Source: Haemaphysalis longicornis (Eukaryota > Arthropoda > Arachnida > Ixodida > Ixodidae). Taken from it: a DNA stretch of 64,000 bases. This document shows, piece by piece, positions 50,520 to 62,149 of this stretch; the stretch's first letter is position 1; the number at the start of each line of letters is the position of its first letter. Position numbers and translations under genes: made by a program. Under the pieces are notes generated by a model that was given only the letters and a program-made list of their open reading frames with translations, was not told where the DNA came from and made no database searches. The stretch is from the NCBI GenBank assembly GCA_013339765.2, contig JABSTR010001236.1, forward strand, positions 1-64,000, written 5' to 3'.

Positions 50520-51713
50520 ATGGCTGACCCTGAGCGCAGCACTCCAATGACCGTTACCCTCGAGGGCACCGACGCCAACAGCGGCGTACGTACTTTCTGT
50601 CTCGAGGGTCGAGTAGCTGCCCAAACTGAGCTGACATGGTGCGTCGCCATCCCTGGTGCGACCACCACGAATACCGACCGCAACGCTCACACCTACGCAG
50701 AGACGCGACGTTCCGTCCAGACCACCACACTTGGCTACAACCTTGCGGCTACCGAAGACCGAGGTGGTGAGCTGGACTCTCTGCGCTTGTTGCGGAACCA
50801 TGCCCGCTCAAACTTTAAAGCTATTCTTGCCCATGTTCAGCGAATTTGCACTCCGTTGCCTGCAGTCTGTAAACTTAACACCTGCCTAGAAAATCTGAAA
50901 CTTAAGCAAGCATTCCTAAAAAAACTGGATGCGGCAATAATTGATTTAGTCGACAAAGAACTTGAGGAGGAAGTGGAAACTGCTGAATTATACATCGATT
51001 GTTTCATCCGTGCAAAAGTACTACTAAATCACTACATCGATTCCCGCAAGAAAAGAGTGCCCCCAGAATTGAAAGGACCAGACCGTCGTCTAGAAGAATT
51101 GATAGCAAGGCTTAAAGATTGTTCGGCTGATCCATGCACAAGGGTGTCCGACGTGAATCAGACCGATGTGAGAAGTGCCCTCCCGAACGAGCCGACAGAA
51201 CAGCAGCCTGCTAAAGGGAACGACGAGACATCATCAACAGTGAAGCATGCGCAAACGGGCATTGCCGGAGTGGGAGTGGCGCGAGCTCCTGAAGAAGCAC
51301 GTGTTGAGCCGCCACCGTCTGAGTTCGAGTTCCTATTCGTTCCAGACTTCATGAAGGAGGAAGCCTTGCCCGAACTTCTCGAAACCGCACGGACGCATGA
51401 AAATAACTACCCGGCATCTAGTGAGTTTCAGGAAGGCCTACTTGACAGCGCAGGCCCAGACAATGCGACGAGCTTAAAGCCTGCCGACGGAGTCATTGCT
51501 ACTTCCGTGAAGGGTTCGTCTAGGACAAAATGTCGTCGACCTGGAACCCCAAGTCATTCGAATGTTTCGTGCATGGTCCCCGCATGGAAGAGTAATTGGA
51601 AGAGCGCAACGTGGACCAGAAATCCCGTAAACCGCCGATATGGCCGGTTCTTACTTATGAAACGGACCCCACCCTACTCGAAGGCAGAGAAGCGACCTTG
51701 GAACACCGTTTAA
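50520..51713 (+). CDS. Gag-like protein of BEL-derived element 1
   Basis: I place the start at ATG 50520 (MADPERSTPMTVTLEG). A helical region at roughly residues 100-190 (LRLLRNHARSNFKAILAHVQ, LKQAFLKKLDAAIIDLVDKE, AELYIDCFIRAKVLLNHYID) resembles the N-terminal Gag (DUF1759-like) region of BEL/Pao elements. An acidic, Pro-rich linker and a basic C-terminus (TKCRRPGTPS...) follow. No zinc knuckle or protease motif is visible. The frame has no internal stop over about 398 codons, which suggests it has been under selection or is young. A further coding-like remnant (TWRVARHCLWYDRHMTTEG) is in another frame at about 51755-51965. Confidence 0.65.
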   Translation: MADPERSTPMTVTLEGTDANSGVRTFCLEGRVAAQTELTWCVAIPGATTTNTDRNAHTYAETRRSVQTTTLGYNLAATEDRGGELDSLRLLRNHARSNFKAILAHVQRICTPLPAVCKLNTCLENLKLKQAFLKKLDAAIIDLVDKELEEEVETAELYIDCFIRAKVLLNHYIDSRKKRVPPELKGPDRRLEELIARLKDCSADPCTRVSDVNQTDVRSALPNEPTEQQPAKGNDETSSTVKHAQTGIAGVGVARAPEEARVEPPPSEFEFLFVPDFMKEEALPELLETARTHENNYPASSEFQEGLLDSAGPDNATSLKPADGVIATSVKGSSRTKCRRPGTPSHSNVSCMVPAWKSNWKSATWTRNPVNRRYGRFLLMKRTPPYSKAEKRPWNTV

Positions 51714-52469
51714 ATCATCGCTCGGAAGCTCCCGTAAGACCTACCGTAACAACAAGACATGGAGAGTTGCCCGGCATTGCCTTTGGTATGATCGCCACAT
51801 GACCACCGAAGGAATGGAAACATTTCCCGAGGCTCGGCACACAGTTTGGCTGCCGTCTGCTTCCACCTGGCGACGCTGGGTTATCCGGAAGTCGGCACGC
51901 CGGTGGAAGCACCGCTGGAAACGGAAAAGGCGACAGAACCAGAAGGCAGCTTGCAAGGACTGACGTTACGGATTTTCCCCCAGCATCGATTGTCTCGCGG
52001 GCGGGAGTAAAGATCTGGCGAGCGGTCTCGACCCGACGAGATTCAACGACATTTTGGATGACCATTCGTCACTGGAGCCAGGCGTGCCTGAGCACCGACA
52101 GCAGCATATCGAGGAGCTGGACAAGGACCCGCGTGATTGCCATCGACATGTAGATGATGCGAAAATTCAAGGGGAAATTGCGCAGCACCGTACAGTTGTC
52201 TGAAGCACTTCAACAGCGGCGCATCAGCACGTACCGCAACAAGGAGCCGGAACTTCCGCTCAAGTTTTGGGCCAACTGCGGGGCTCGCTACGAGAGCATC
52301 TTACCGAGACGAACGTGCTGGAGGACTTGTGCCAGAACCTGACACGCTGGAACGTGATAGAGACTAGGAGCCAGCTGGAGAAGTGTCGTACTGCTAGCAA
52401 GTTCGGCGCTGGCGCGTGGTTCATGAATCTGCTTCTTTGTGGCATACGCACATTGCGGCGGCGGGAGGA

Positions 52470-52612
52470 TGTTGAATCCCCGCTGGGGTATGCGCCACCG
52501 CCACCACCATTGTCATCATCATTAGCACATGATCCCTGCCTTTAAAGTGATTCAGCACGTAGCGGTCAGCCATGACCCCGAACCCTGCTGCCTGTCTCCT
52601 CCTTCCGTAACA
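52470..52612 (+). repeat. 3' LTR of BEL-derived element 1
   Basis: 143 bp, differing from the 5' LTR at about two sites (TATGCGCC for TATGTGCC; CTCCTTCC for CTCTTTCC). Confidence 0.92.
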
Positions 52613-53226
52613 GTAGGTTTTTAATTCGCCGACTCAATGCAGGCGACGAGGTGCGCTGTAGTGGAGGGCTGCGGATGAATGGACCACCTGAGGATCTTTA
52701 ACGCGTGCCGAATCTTATACACACGGCGTTTTTTGCTTTTTGACTCCGTCAAAAAAGCGGCCGCCGCGGCAGAGAATCGAAGACAAATGACGTCTGGTAG
52801 TGGTAACAATAAATTCATTCATTCGTTTTGAGCAGGCTAGAATAAATAATGAAGATCAAAACGTTGCCTTTTTTGGAACCTTGAACTTGTTCACACAAAG
52901 GCACACCTGCAAGCCAGATATTGTTTTATTTTTTAGGTAAAAATGTCACTCTTAGGATTTCAAATCAGTACCCTGAAATGGTTATAACATGTGCTCGTGT
53001 GAACACTAAGAATTTTTACCACATCTTGTTTTCCAACCTCAAATATCAGCGGCATGCTTGGAACCACTGATATTCCTCACAAAGAATAAACTTTTATAGC
53101 TTCCAGACACCACAATGAATGAAACATGAAAAAACATGATTAAAAACTATAACACAAATTCGTTTTTTAAGCCGTATTTCCACTCCAAACTGGAATGCTA
53201 ATATGAAAAGAAAAACAAGCTCTAAC

Positions 53227-53289
53227 CTGGAAATTTCTCTTCCGTTTGGGATGTTGCACTGATGATCCACGTTGGAGCGCACTGTGTAC
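53227..53289 (-). CDS. Host-like internal exon (63 bp), minus strand
   Basis: On the minus strand TTTTTTTGCAG precedes the exon and GTTAGA follows it. In phase 1 it reads GTQCAPTWIISATSQTEEKFP and is exactly 21 codons, so skipping it would keep the frame. Its phase accepts the exon at 62265-62410. No domain is recognised. Confidence 0.4.
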
Positions 53290-53337
53290 CTGCAAAAAAA
53301 TTCAGTCCATAATGCAGACTGGCTCCCACATAAGATA

Positions 53338-53570
53338 CCCAGACAACGCACATACATCCTAGGTAAGTGGTAGGGATGTCCCACCTGGGAGCTTGGGACC
53401 TCCCTGGGACATCCCACTTAAGTTCCAAAAACATCCCAAGTGATACACAAAAAGACCTCTCTGGGATGTCCCAGACTAATACTTTGCTGGGAGGTCTAAC
53501 ATCCCATGTAGAACAAAGAAAGGAAACTTTTGGGATGTTCAAAAAAGGTGCTCGTAGGTCCTTTTCGGGA
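53338..53570. repeat. GGGATGTCCC / GGGACATCCC palindromic array (left)
   Basis: At least eight variants of TGGGATGTCCC, GGGACATCCCA and GGGACCTCCC in both orientations over about 200 bases, spaced 15-35 bases apart. It begins directly inside the CCCAGAC end. Confidence 0.85.
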
Positions 53571-54553
53571 CACATTTGATTATATGTGGGTATAGCTCAA
53601 CATTCCATTGCATGAAACTTTTCCTACCACTCAGGTGCACAATTAGAACTCTGTGCAAACCCTTTTGCAAAACCATTTTATTGGACGAATTTCCTACATA
53701 ACAGCCTCCAGTGGAAAAATCAAGCAGCACTCTGAAGGTACACCATATTTTTCCCATACCACTAATAAAAGTTCTTTATAGCTTTATACATGACTTATGC
53801 TTCTGTTTCTGACAATAAATTTCACTAGCTGAAGCAGACGTGAAATTTCACATGAAAAGATTCAAAAGGTAGTACAAGTTATGTACAGAAAGTTAAGAAT
53901 CGTCTCTTCTCTTTTACATCATGAAATGCGCCATGCATTTGAGTAATTCATTTACAAATAGTGGCATCCTAATCTCTAAGCAACTTATGGCATAAAGAAT
54001 GAGGTCTGAAAGTGCTGTACTTTCTGAAATACCACAAGGTGAAACATGTTTCACGACACAGGAAAAGCACATTAGTGCACAGAAAGTTACTGAAAACCAT
54101 TAAAAGGGCATGCAGACAAAACACAAGTTTGTTTCATTAGAAAGATTGCCTCGATAGAATCATACTGACACGACTTCAAACATAAATTTCACTCAAATAA
54201 GCTACATAATTAGGAAAAAAGAGAAGAGCCATGCGATTCACTAGCTCATTTCTTGCACTAGAATATATGACATCATGTGTACAGCCGTGTGATTGCCTGA
54301 GGCCAGCAAAGCAAACACAAGTTAGGCAGGGCTTACAAGCTCGCAGAATGAGCTATTTCGCTTAAGTGTAATGCATATTCATTAATGGTGGTGTGAAACA
54401 ATGGAAGTTACAAAAGAAGAACCACTGCGTACTGCTGTTAACTACTACGCGCACTATGCTTGTTATAGCAGCATAGCACTGCGGCGCTTTGGGGTTGTCT
54501 CAGACGACACTGGCCAATCGGTATAAGCGACATTGTCTTACGTGACCCTAATT
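53571..54553. other. No supported gene
   Basis: AT-rich DNA inside the candidate large transposon; no frame or repeat recognised. Confidence 0.5.
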
Positions 54554-54558
54554 GTAGA

Positions 54559-54769
54559 TGTTGTGACTTCCTCTTCGTCACCCCTTGCAGCAGACGACGC
54601 TAACCATCATCATTTCATTACGGTTCACGAGCTGCCGCATGCTCATGTGGCTGCGCTGGCTCGCGCCCGCTTCTTCTTCTAGTTTTTCCATTAAAGCGTC
54701 ATCGTATCACGACGTGTCGCTCCCCTTCCTGAGCATCGCGCAACAGCTGGCGGACCCAGAGGTCCAACA
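54559..54769 (+). repeat. 5' LTR of BEL-derived element 2
   Basis: 211 bp, TGTTGTGACTTCC...GAGGTCCAACA; contains ATTAAA (54689-54694), a possible polyadenylation signal. Confidence 0.92.
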
Positions 54770-54892
54770 CATGGTGCAGAAACCCGGGACTTCTAGCCGA
54801 CGTCAAGCACATCGACGCACGGAGCCGCGAAAGCAGAGGAAACGACGCGGCGCCTGCGATCTTGGCGAGAGTTCCCAGCTGCGTGCGACCGA

Positions 54893-55399
54893 ATGGAGCG
54901 GCAACTTCGACGACGCCTCAGACTACGGGCGCAACTGGACGGCCTTCTAGCGGAAGCGGAAGGCCACATAAGAGGACATGGAGAGGCGACACCATCTGCA
55001 GTGAGTGTACTTCTTGAGCGAATCGGCGCATTGTACGCACAGATTGAGACAGTGGATGATGCGGTTTTTAAAGAGACACCAGACGACTTGCTCGAGAGTG
55101 AGACGTTAGACGCCGGGCAGTACCTCGACAAGGTTGTCACCTTGACGGCTAGCCTACGTTTTAAGATGCAGGATTGCCGATCTTCGACGCTACGCCCGGC
55201 GACCGTTCTTCCAATACCAACGGGCAAGCGCACATCCCCACAAGACCATCCACTACAGGACTTAGATGCACGGAACATAACTCGGGTGCCTTTTGGAGCT
55301 GCTTCGAGTCCTGTAGTTCTAACGGCTACTTTGAACCACCAGCTTCAATCTGTGGTAGATTGGCACCCAACGACAGCCCGCAAGACTCCACCTGTATGA
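54893..55399 (+). CDS. Short gag-like protein of BEL-derived element 2
   Basis: ATG 54893 opens 168 codons. The N-terminal 90 residues are helical and charged (RQLRRRLRLRAQLDGLLAEA, SVLLERIGALYAQIETVDDA, YLDKVVTLTASLRFKM), in the style of the BEL/Pao N-terminal Gag region. A second, overlapping frame (55174-55854) continues with Ser/Thr-rich and basic sequence, so an ancestral longer Gag may have been frameshifted near 55180-55390. No enzyme motif is seen. Function, if any, would be packaging of the element's RNA. Confidence 0.5.
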   Translation: MERQLRRRLRLRAQLDGLLAEAEGHIRGHGEATPSAVSVLLERIGALYAQIETVDDAVFKETPDDLLESETLDAGQYLDKVVTLTASLRFKMQDCRSSTLRPATVLPIPTGKRTSPQDHPLQDLDARNITRVPFGAASSPVVLTATLNHQLQSVVDWHPTTARKTPPV

Positions 55400-56172
55400 A
55401 CGATCCCCCCATTGAAGCAGACCCCACTAACGAATCGATCAGGATGCACAAGGATGAACTCTCCCGCGGAGCTGCCATGAACATTTGCAAACCAGCGAGC
55501 AAAGCCACTGCGGTCGTTTCCACCTTCGAGCATAGAATGACTTCACAGGGAAAATTCTTCTACTCGCCTCCGGGAACCCTAAAAGTGCTAAGCAGTCTTC
55601 GGAACCAGAGCTTCGATACACTTTCGCTCAAGTCCAAGATAATCCTGCACTCCAGTGAGTTGGAGCCGCAACCAGCAGAAAATCTACGTGAGCGAACGCA
55701 AACGCAGAAAGAAAGAACGAGTCAGAAGACGTCATGCCGAGCACAGAGGGAGGCTTCAAGTGAAAGTTCACATGGTCCAGACAAGGAGCACAAAACCCTC
55801 GTTCGTTCAAACCCTCACAACGGGAACCTGGCTTGCAAACGAACCATGGCGTGACTTGAAGGTGCAGCAACACACCCTATGGTATAAGCACCGGTGGCGG
55901 CAAAAAACGATCTCGGCATAAGAGGAGTGATGATACCAAGGATATCACGCCAAACCCAAGCAAGAGAGACGCCCTTGAAGAAAAACTTGGGCTACACTGT
56001 GAAAGGCAATGTCCAACACAACCCTGTAGTTTGGGACAAATTTCATTGGTGGACTTGATGGCATCGTCGGGCCCAGCAGTGCACGTTTTTCCTGGGGCAC
56101 TACACCCAAGCGTCCCGTACCCCTACTTAACCCTTTGGAAACCCCTTAGCGCCATCTGTTGGCGGAGGAGAC

Positions 56173-56383
56173 TGTTGTGACTTCCTCTTCGTCACCCCTT
56201 GCAGCAGATGACGCTAACCATCATCATTTCATTACGCTTCACGAGCTGCCGCATGCTCATGTGGCTGCGCTGGCTCGCGCCCGCTTCTTCTTCTAGTTTT
56301 TCCATTAAAGCGTCATCGTATCACGACGTGTCGCTCCCCTTCCTGAGCATCGCGCAACAGCTGGCGGACCCAGAGGTCCAACA
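56173..56383 (+). repeat. 3' LTR of BEL-derived element 2
   Basis: 211 bp match to 54559-54769 with about two substitutions (GCAGATGACG for GCAGACGACG; TTACGCTTC for TTACGGTTC). Confidence 0.92.
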
Positions 56384-56699
56384 GTAGATGTATCCAATTT
56401 CATGAAACAATTAGTACCTACCGTAATAAAACCAAGCCAGGTGCAAATAGTCAAATACAAAGCAAAGGTGAAGACAGTCTGGTGGCAATATCTAAGAGGA
56501 TTGATGGTAAACAAGGCTCCGCAGTCTTCTGCAGATGGTACGGCGCACTTGAATTTTGCTTGAAGACCCTCCCTTGTGATGTCATGGCAGCCATAACAAA
56601 ACACACGATTTGGCGGGAAAATCAAAATTTTAACTTAAATTGATTAATTTCTTGACGCGTAAAGCATCGTTTGCTGTCGGACAAGCGCTAAGCCCAGCC

Positions 56700-56880
56700 G
56701 AAAAAAACCATTGGCCGACCAATTGGTCCAATTGGCCACCCAATGGGTCCAAATGGAATCCCAATGGGGCCAAATGGAAACCCAATGGGGCCAATTGGAC
56801 CTATTGGAGCGATCCGAATTGGGCCCATTGGCTCGATTAGGATGGCCAGTTGGCCCAATTGGCCCATTGGCTCCAACCAT
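56700..56880. repeat. CCAATTGG palindromic array, left
   Basis: About a dozen variants of CCAATTGG / CCCAATGGG / GGCCCATTGG over 180 bases, in both orientations because the word is palindromic. Confidence 0.95.
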
Positions 56881-57550
56881 AAAGTTAATACTGACTGCTC
56901 CAACATGATGTACCAATTGGGGAGCCATTTTGGATAGTATTTGGATAGTATTCAATTACGACAACCATTTGCTGAAATTAAATTCTCTCTCTCACCCTTA
57001 ATTTGAAACCTTCAGAAATGTTCAAAACTTCAACCTTTACAAATGTATATTTATGAGGCAATTAATTTTGATATTACAATCAGCGATTCAAATAAAGTTC
57101 TCAAAAAAACAACAAGCAAACACTAAAGAAAACTTTCCGACACGAGTAGCAAAATTGTTTTGAAATAAAACCTCAATCCAATCGAATCCAATCCATAGAC
57201 GTACAGTGGATAAGTGGTATTCAATGTGGTGCTGGCGGTGTATACGTAGTGTAGGCGTGTTGGTCGGTTGCACACGCAGTCTTCTCTGACTGTGCATTGC
57301 ATTGGAAATGTAAAGTGGTCTGCAAGAGGTGTGAGAAGTGGCGACGATGATGTCGCACACCCAAAGCAGTGTGTTTCAAGATGCATCTTTACGCTGAACG
57401 CCGCTAAGCCTCGCACCGAAGGAAGAGTGCCTCTGTTGTGCCTCTGTTTATGTGAGTAACATAGCTGGTTCAGTTTTCCTTGCCATTTTCACTCCTCATA
57501 GCGTGAGCGGTATTATTAAGAATTAATTTGTCTGCCTAAATGTATTTCAG

Positions 57551-57630
57551 GGCTGTTCATGTTACGATTGACGGGTTTCACGACATCGCACGCAACGGAG
57601 TTCGCCATGCATGGGACGTTGTTGATGAGG
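57551..57630 (+). other. Exon-like segment inside the CCAATTGG element
   Basis: TGTATTTCAG precedes and GTGAGCTC follows an 80-base segment. One frame reads AVHVTIDGFHDIARNGVRHA then WDVVDE, which looks protein-like. No family is recognised. It could be a captured host exon or an exon of a lost element protein. Confidence 0.3.
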
Positions 57631-57954
57631 TGAGCTCACGCCACTCACATTTCAGTGCCTTGTTGTTTTAATGCGCGAAACTGCGGTTCGCGCATTAAAC
57701 CCATTGTTTGCTTTTGCCACTCACTTTGTGAAGGTCCAGCCAGCCTGCGGCGAGCGGAGCACGGCATGGACAATGGCCTGTGGAAAATTGCTTAAAGGAC
57801 GAACTAGTCTGCATACTGTGTATACAAACAGAGAAATAAAGACATTCATCCATTCCAAGAGTTCTATTTGTGATACAGGTAACCAACGCACTGCAGCGGC
57901 AGCTCAGATGGAGTGGCTGCAGCAATGGGATAGAACCAACTAAAAGTGCAACAA

Positions 57955-58145
57955 GTTGGCGGCCAATGGGAAGACCTATTGGCGGTCCAATTGGTCGGCC
58001 AATAGGTCACCCAATTGGCCGGCCAATAGGTCGCCCAATTGGCCGGCCAATGGGAACGCCAATGGGTGCCTAATACATCATTGGCCGACCAATTGGCTGA
58101 CCAATTGGCCGACCCATTGGAATTCCAATTGGTCGGCCAATGGTT
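57955..58145. repeat. CCAATTGG palindromic array, right
   Basis: About a dozen variants of GGCCAATTGGCC, GGTCGGCCAATAGG and GACCAATTGG over 190 bases, the inward continuation of the right end. Confidence 0.95.
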
Positions 58146-58159
58146 TTTTTCGGCTGGGA

Positions 58160-61100
58160 GGGCACTATAAAACCCCGAATCTTTCGAATGAAACAAACTT
58201 GTATTTTGTCTGCAAGGTCTCTTTAATGTGGCAGCCACAATTCCTCAGGGTGTGCAGCCACTTTTGAACAATACGGGGCTACCGGGAGGCATCACTTTGC
58301 ACCACACACACAGAAATCATTTGAAAGGCCACCTGATCTAGTTCTGATAGATATAAAATACTATTTTTAAAATCTATTGCAAGTGAAAAAAAACCTTAGA
58401 ATTTTAAACTTGTAAATCAAATTTTGGATCACGTGTGCCTATATTCCACAAGAATTATGTAAAACTATTCAATATAAATGGAGGAAATTGCATGTGCTTA
58501 GAAGACATGCAATTTGACAACATGATGACAGCAAATTGTTTTCAGCAAAATAGGTTTTCACCTGTCTGCTGAAAGGCTGTTTGGCTTTTACAACAGACGA
58601 AAGCTAAGAAAAGAATTTGATTACCAGGTAACACTACACGGCTCAGAGCAGAAGAATAACAGTTTGCATGTGTTGGCTGTACGCATATTTTCTTACATTT
58701 AAATTTGGCTGGATTTTGTTGCGATTTTAAGTACTGAGGGCTAAATGTGAAAATTTAGGTGCATGCATACTTATGAGTCAGCGTTCAAAATGTGGAACCG
58801 TGTATGGATGTATATTGCAATATTTTTACCTTGGCAATTCAAAAAATTCCGAATAAATGCAGCCAAATTTTGATGGCCAAAAAATCAGACAACAGCCAAC
58901 GTGTACAAAAACTATCACTGCTCTTCACTGAGTCATGTATATATCAGGTAGTGAATTTCCCTTTTTAGACTTTGTTAGCAGAAAGATTAGGAAATTTCGA
59001 AACCAATTTAATTGCGTAATGCAGGCACCAACTGGTATCTCTTATGAAAGCACAGCAAACACTGCAATTTCTGTTTAATTGTTTTCTATAACTCTTCGAA
59101 AATAGAGAAGAAAGTGAAGCAAAATAAGATTTCTCGAGTTTGAAATTTCTTTTTGTCTCTCATACAATAAGACACATAATATTATCACTCAAAACTAGAC
59201 AGGCTGCACTTTGTAATGGTACGTGAGCTATGTATGTGGTGCTAGCTGATGCACAGCAGTGACCATAAACACGTCCAAAACAGACAACCACAGCCTGAAA
59301 GTGTACTTTCGTCATGCACCTTAATCTGGGATGATGCGCTGAATTACGTAGTTTTTTACCACGTAGTAGCTTACCACACAAAAATAAACATGGTTTATGT
59401 CAGCGTCAGGAAAATATACATGAACAATCAAGAAAATGAGATTAAACGACTTTCATATCATTCCTCTGCAGTCTCTGCATTGCAGCTCCAAAGGGTTTCT
59501 ATTGTGCCGCAGCTCTTTCCGGAGCACGTCAGAACCATGTTGCAGTGGCTGGGGAGGTTTTACATGGTCCGTGAAGCTGCCTGCACATAATTTAGAAAAC
59601 AATTTTAATGATTTCAATGAATAGTGCTGACACGGGCTAGCTTGAACACTGCCAGTAAGGAAACACAACTGAAGCATTACCAAAGTGTACACATTAAACA
59701 AGGCACACTTAGCGAGGCTTTACTTCATAATGCTAAGAATATGTAGCAGGCACAGCAACAACAAACACAATGTTAATGCAGTGATTTCACACCATGGGTA
59801 AAACGACATGCTACGAGTACGTTAGTTTCATGCGTGCTGAGCTTTGCTGATCTCTCACAATACCTGTCCTGATACACGCTGTCGTGATTGCGTTACAGTC
59901 AAAATAAAACTCGAGGCCAGAACTCTCACAACACTCCGGCAGCCTGCTGCCACGCGAAACCTTGAGGAGCTTGAGGGTTCTCTTAATGCAGAAATTTGAT
60001 GTGTGATAGAAATTTTCCTATTTGTATTTGGGAATGATCACTTCAGTTCTGTTTCATCAACATGACCCTTACATTCCGTGATTGCTCAAACATTTCACCG
60101 GCATCAGATGAAAATGAAAGTTTTACTAAACAATTTTCACTCAGTAAAATGCAGGTTTTAGATTTTCAACTTGCTCTTACAAACAATCACGCTTGTTGGC
60201 ACTACACATCACACACACGCCAACTACTGCAGCCATTTACCATTAAAAGTTTGTCAAAGGCGCCATTCCATTAGTCTTCACTGGGATCCACTGGTGCAAA
60301 GAACAATGGAATATAACAGAGTAACAATAACACGGGTGACACTAGACACGGGAGTCGCAGTTTGTTGGTCATTTCCACCAGGTTTAAAGCTGCCTGTAAA
60401 AACTGCTAACTGCATCTCTGTGTCTCTGCTTGCCGACAAGAGACAACAGGAATCTGGCAAATCAGAAAAAAGCTGCTTGGGAGGTAAAGACTGACCGCAA
60501 TACCTATATTCACAGCATATCGAGCAATTTGAGAAAGGTTACAAACAAAGTAAGTGAAAGGTTGTTTTTACTGCTCATGACAAATTGATAGGGCTCTTTA
60601 AGAGTAACTGCACTGTGAAGATAGTCTTCGCAGCCCTTTAACCATGATGCACAACTACCCCCACAGCGACCAATTCTTTAAAACGGTCGTCAAATAGGTG
60701 AGGGGAAACGAGTGCGGAAAACAGACTATTCAAAGCGGCCCAGATCGCGTAGCCATTTGTTGCATAGTTCGCTGGAATTCTCTTTGCTGTGGAGGTTGTG
60801 TAGTAGCCAACATGCCCATCCGCAAACGGCCGCCAAGTTGTAGCAGCAAGCCTTAGACTGCAGCACAGTCATTAGCGCATACAAGGGCAAGCGATCACGC
60901 GAGATGAGCAAAGTGGCACATTAAACACTGACATGCTACTCAGTGAAAAATGTTAAACACGTAAATTATAACGCATAATGCCTGCGCTATGCCGCTCTAC
61001 CATTTCTGAAAAAAAAATACAGTGAGTACCGAGGACTGTCACTGGACTGTCGCACCTATTGACAAAACTTGAGACGGGGTTTAATCTTAATACACGCAAG

Positions 61101-62140
61101 AAGTGAGTGATTTTGTTATGAATAGCGCGGGACTGGAATTGAGGCCTAGAACCAAGAACTAAGCTACACTAAAAGGTTTAGAGACACCACTGGGGCCCAA
61201 TAATGTCTCTTTGTCTTGAGTTGTCCTTGCTCGGCTTTCCGAAACCTGCGGCGTTCTTTTTTTGCTCTGTTGCGGTGATGTCCCTACTACACTAGTTGTA
61301 TTCTAAAGTCATGTAAACTAATCATCAGCTTGAGGTACAAATCAAGTTGAGCTACGCAAAACAGTGCAGCAAACGTTGCCCTTTTCCCGCCACCCCAGGG
61401 GAAGCCTTTCGACCTCTGTTTCGACCGTTTCCGCACTGAGCACCCACTTTCCACCACAGAGCAAGAAATCATTCATAAGACACAAGAAAGGCATCGGAAT
61501 GGTTTAAACGCTGAGTGGTATATATAAATGACTTCCCATAGTTACCTTGTGAAATGATGTGCCAGCAGCACGGCGTAGCATCTCCATCCGTGGGCGGCCA
61601 TGTTTATTATGAAAGTTACTGCGATGGCTGAATCGACTTAATCACAGTGTCGCAAAAAGTACAGAGACGTCTTTAATGGTGTAGAATAACAAACAAGCTC
61701 TTTAAAAATGTATTGAGATATAATTAAAATAAAAAAATGTGTTTTTTACCTTTTAGTTATCAATATTTTACATACAGACTAAATAAAATGGCAGCAAGGC
61801 AGGCCCAGAACCAGAACCAAGCAGCAGACCACCTGAGCGGGACGGTTCTTTCCTCCCTGAGAAAGTTGCCTTGCTCAAAAGCAGAGTTTTTAGTTGGTTT
61901 AATAGTTTTTCTCTGAAACACTTCCTGCAATAATCAAACGCTACCTACCGGTGTGCTTTTATAGGTCGACGCGCAAGGCATTTGCTGTACGGCTGTACCT
62001 CCTTCACGCGCATATGTGCGCCTACGCGTTTTGGTTTTACTCTTCTACACGCAAAAATAAAACGTTGGGCTGATTTAATCAACATGAAAGCACGCACGCG
62101 CTTCTGCATATATCCCAATCACAGCCATTCTTGGACATTT
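58160..62140. other. Long stretch with no supported gene
   Basis: Mostly AT-rich non-coding DNA inside the candidate large transposon. Short frames here (for example 59249-59590 and 60171-60494) have no protein-like pattern or splice support. Confidence 0.5.
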
Positions 62141-62149
62141 TTAGGACTC

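Larger units (their letters stand above)
50251..52612 (+). mobile_element. Non-autonomous BEL/Pao-derived LTR element 1
   Basis: A 2,362 bp element with 143-bp LTRs at 50251-50393 and 52470-52612 (two differences by eye) and the 5-bp duplication GTAGG (50246-50250, 52613-52617). The sequence after the 5' LTR is TTTTGGTGCCGACAAACCCG, a primer-binding region shared in form with element 2. Purine-rich GCGGGAGGA precedes the 3' LTR. It encodes a gag-like protein only; there is no protease, reverse transcriptase or integrase. It must borrow enzymes from a full BEL/Pao element. Confidence 0.9.
50234..52790 (-). mobile_element. Ruka-like SINE, split by BEL-derived element 1
   Basis: The SINE tail (TTTGATTGATTGTAGG, to 50250) is separated from its body. 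The body resumes at 52613 (GTAGGTTTTTAATTCGCCGA...) and runs to about 52790 through GACCACCTGAGGATCTTTAACG and AAAAAGCGGCCGCCGCGG. The BEL element sits exactly between two copies of GTAGG. The head is decayed beyond GAGAATCGAAGAC. Confidence 0.85.
54559..56383 (+). mobile_element. Non-autonomous BEL/Pao-derived LTR element 2
   Basis: A 1,825 bp element with 211-bp LTRs at 54559-54769 and 56173-56383 (about two differences) and duplication GTAGA (54554-54558, 56384-56388). The primer-binding region CATGGTGCAGAAACCCGGGA resembles that of element 1 despite unrelated LTRs. Purine-rich GGCGGAGGAGAC precedes the 3' LTR. It has a short gag-like frame and remnants only, no polymerase. Confidence 0.9.
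56693..58158. mobile_element. DNA element with CCCAGCCG ends and CCAATTGG arrays
   Basis: The left end CCCAGCCGAAAAAAACCATT (56693) is mirrored at the right by AATGGTTTTTTTCGGCTGGG (to 58158). Both continue inward into arrays of CCAATTGG, GGCCAATTGGCC and CCCAATGGG words. The 1.47 kb interior lacks a transposase but has splice-site-bounded open stretches (57268-57451 and 57551-57630). No clear target duplication was found. It is nested in the candidate 8.9 kb element and has the same architecture with a different palindromic word. Confidence 0.8.

Noticed and set aside
56644..56955. Collagen-like Gly-Pro-x translations (GPIGPIGFPFGPIG style) on both strands
   Set aside because: They are translations of the CCAATTGG/CCCAATGGG array, which reads as Gly-Pro-Ile or Trp-Pro/Asn-Trp in any frame. 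There is no gene context. The same artefact recurs at 57864-58238.
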